A DNA stretch of 5,900 nt from Alphaproteobacteria bacterium. GTDB lineage: Bacteria; Pseudomonadota; Alphaproteobacteria; UBA828. The notes beneath the pieces were generated by a model. It was not told where the DNA came from, did not search any database, and was given only the letters and a program-made list of their open reading frames with translations. This document shows, in pieces, positions 5,526-5,900 of the stretch; position 1 is the stretch's first letter; each line of letters begins with the position of its first letter. The stretch lies in the NCBI GenBank assembly GCA_030604165.1, contig JAUVWK010000189.1:1-5900 (forward strand), in the 5' to 3' direction. The position numbers and the translations under genes were made by a program.

Positions 5526-5900
5526 TTACAGCCTCGCCTTGACCGCCGCGACGACGGCGTCGGCGGTGATGCCGAAGTGTTCGTAGAGCGCCCCGGCCGG
5601 CGCCGAGGCGCCAAAATCGCGCAGTCCGACGACAACACCATCCGTGCCGACATAACGCTCCCAGCCGAAGCACGAGGCCGCTTCGACGGCGACCTTGAGG
5701 GTGTCTTTGCCCAAGACCTTGTCGCGATAGGCGGCGCGCTCGCGGTCGAACAACAGCCAGCAGGGCAGGGAGACCACCTTGGCGGGAACGCCGGCGGCTT
5801 GCAGCCGCTCGCGGGCCTCGAGCGCCATGGCCACCTCCGAGCCTGTGGCGAGCAACGTCACCCGGGCCGCGCCGTCGGCGGCCTCTTGCAGCACATAGCC
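5526..5900 (-). CDS. tkt: Transketolase, C-terminal part (cut by window end)
   Basis: The last 124 codons of a minus-strand gene whose start lies beyond the window; a full transketolase is about 650-700 residues. The peptide begins GYVLQEAADG and contains the third, C-terminal domain: LLATGSEVAMALEARERL, AGVPAKVVSLPC, FDRERAAYRDKVLG, VAVEAASCFGWERYVG and GASAPAGALYEHFGITAD before the TAA at 5526. These are the usual end-of-protein motifs of bacterial transketolase. The thiamine-diphosphate and substrate sites are outside the window. The enzyme moves two-carbon ketol units between sugar phosphates in the non-oxidative pentose phosphate pathway or the Calvin cycle and shares glyceraldehyde 3-phosphate with GAPDH and the aldolase. 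An in-frame GTG at 5894 is internal and not a start, because the frame is open and family-like upstream to the window edge. It is followed by gap on the same strand. Confidence 0.95.
   Translation of the reverse strand, partial: GYVLQEAADGAARVTLLATGSEVAMALEARERLQAAGVPAKVVSLPCWLLFDRERAAYRDKVLGKDTLKVAVEAASCFGWERYVGTDGVVVGLRDFGASAPAGALYEHFGITADAVVAAVKARL

Overview
The window is GC-rich, densely coded DNA that looks like an alphaproteobacterium, most likely of the Rhodospirillales type. The grounds are the high-GC third positions, the wording of the GAPDH and class I aldolase proteins, and a glycolytic/pentose-phosphate gene order (tkt-gap-pgk-small ORF-class I aldolase, with a thiE-like gene beyond) that I associate with that group. 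The taxonomic call is inference from remembered family features, not from a search.

Layout, read along the minus strand from the right: the C-terminal 124 codons of transketolase (tkt, 5526-5900, cut by the window end); a 129-bp intergenic region with a good sigma70-like promoter and a strong Shine-Dalgarno sequence; gap (GAPDH, 4392-5396); pgk (phosphoglycerate kinase, 3158-4369); a 148-aa uncharacterised protein overlapping the pgk stop by one base (2712-3158); a 134-bp spacer; and a class I (DhnA/FbaB-type) fructose-bisphosphate aldolase (1549-2577). On the plus strand, convergent with the aldolase gene, lies a class III adenylate cyclase (278-1528). To its left, divergent from the cyclase, is the 5' end of a thiamine-phosphate-synthase-like gene (1-132, minus strand, cut by the window start).

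tkt, gap, pgk and the aldolase carry out linked steps of glycolysis/gluconeogenesis and the non-oxidative pentose phosphate (or Calvin) pathway. gap, pgk and the small ORF are packed tightly enough to be one transcript. The cyclase is the odd member: it sits on the other strand between the aldolase and thiE-like genes and would make cAMP.

The most unusual structure is a perfect 30-bp inverted repeat with a 17-nt loop (1561-1637) where the cyclase and aldolase genes converge. It lies inside the open reading frame of the aldolase and encodes most of an extra C-terminal tail of about 33 residues beyond the normal family end. A run of five A residues just before the tail means that a single-base deletion would restore a stop codon at the expected end of the protein. 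No CRISPR array, tRNA, rRNA, insertion-sequence transposase or phage gene was seen.
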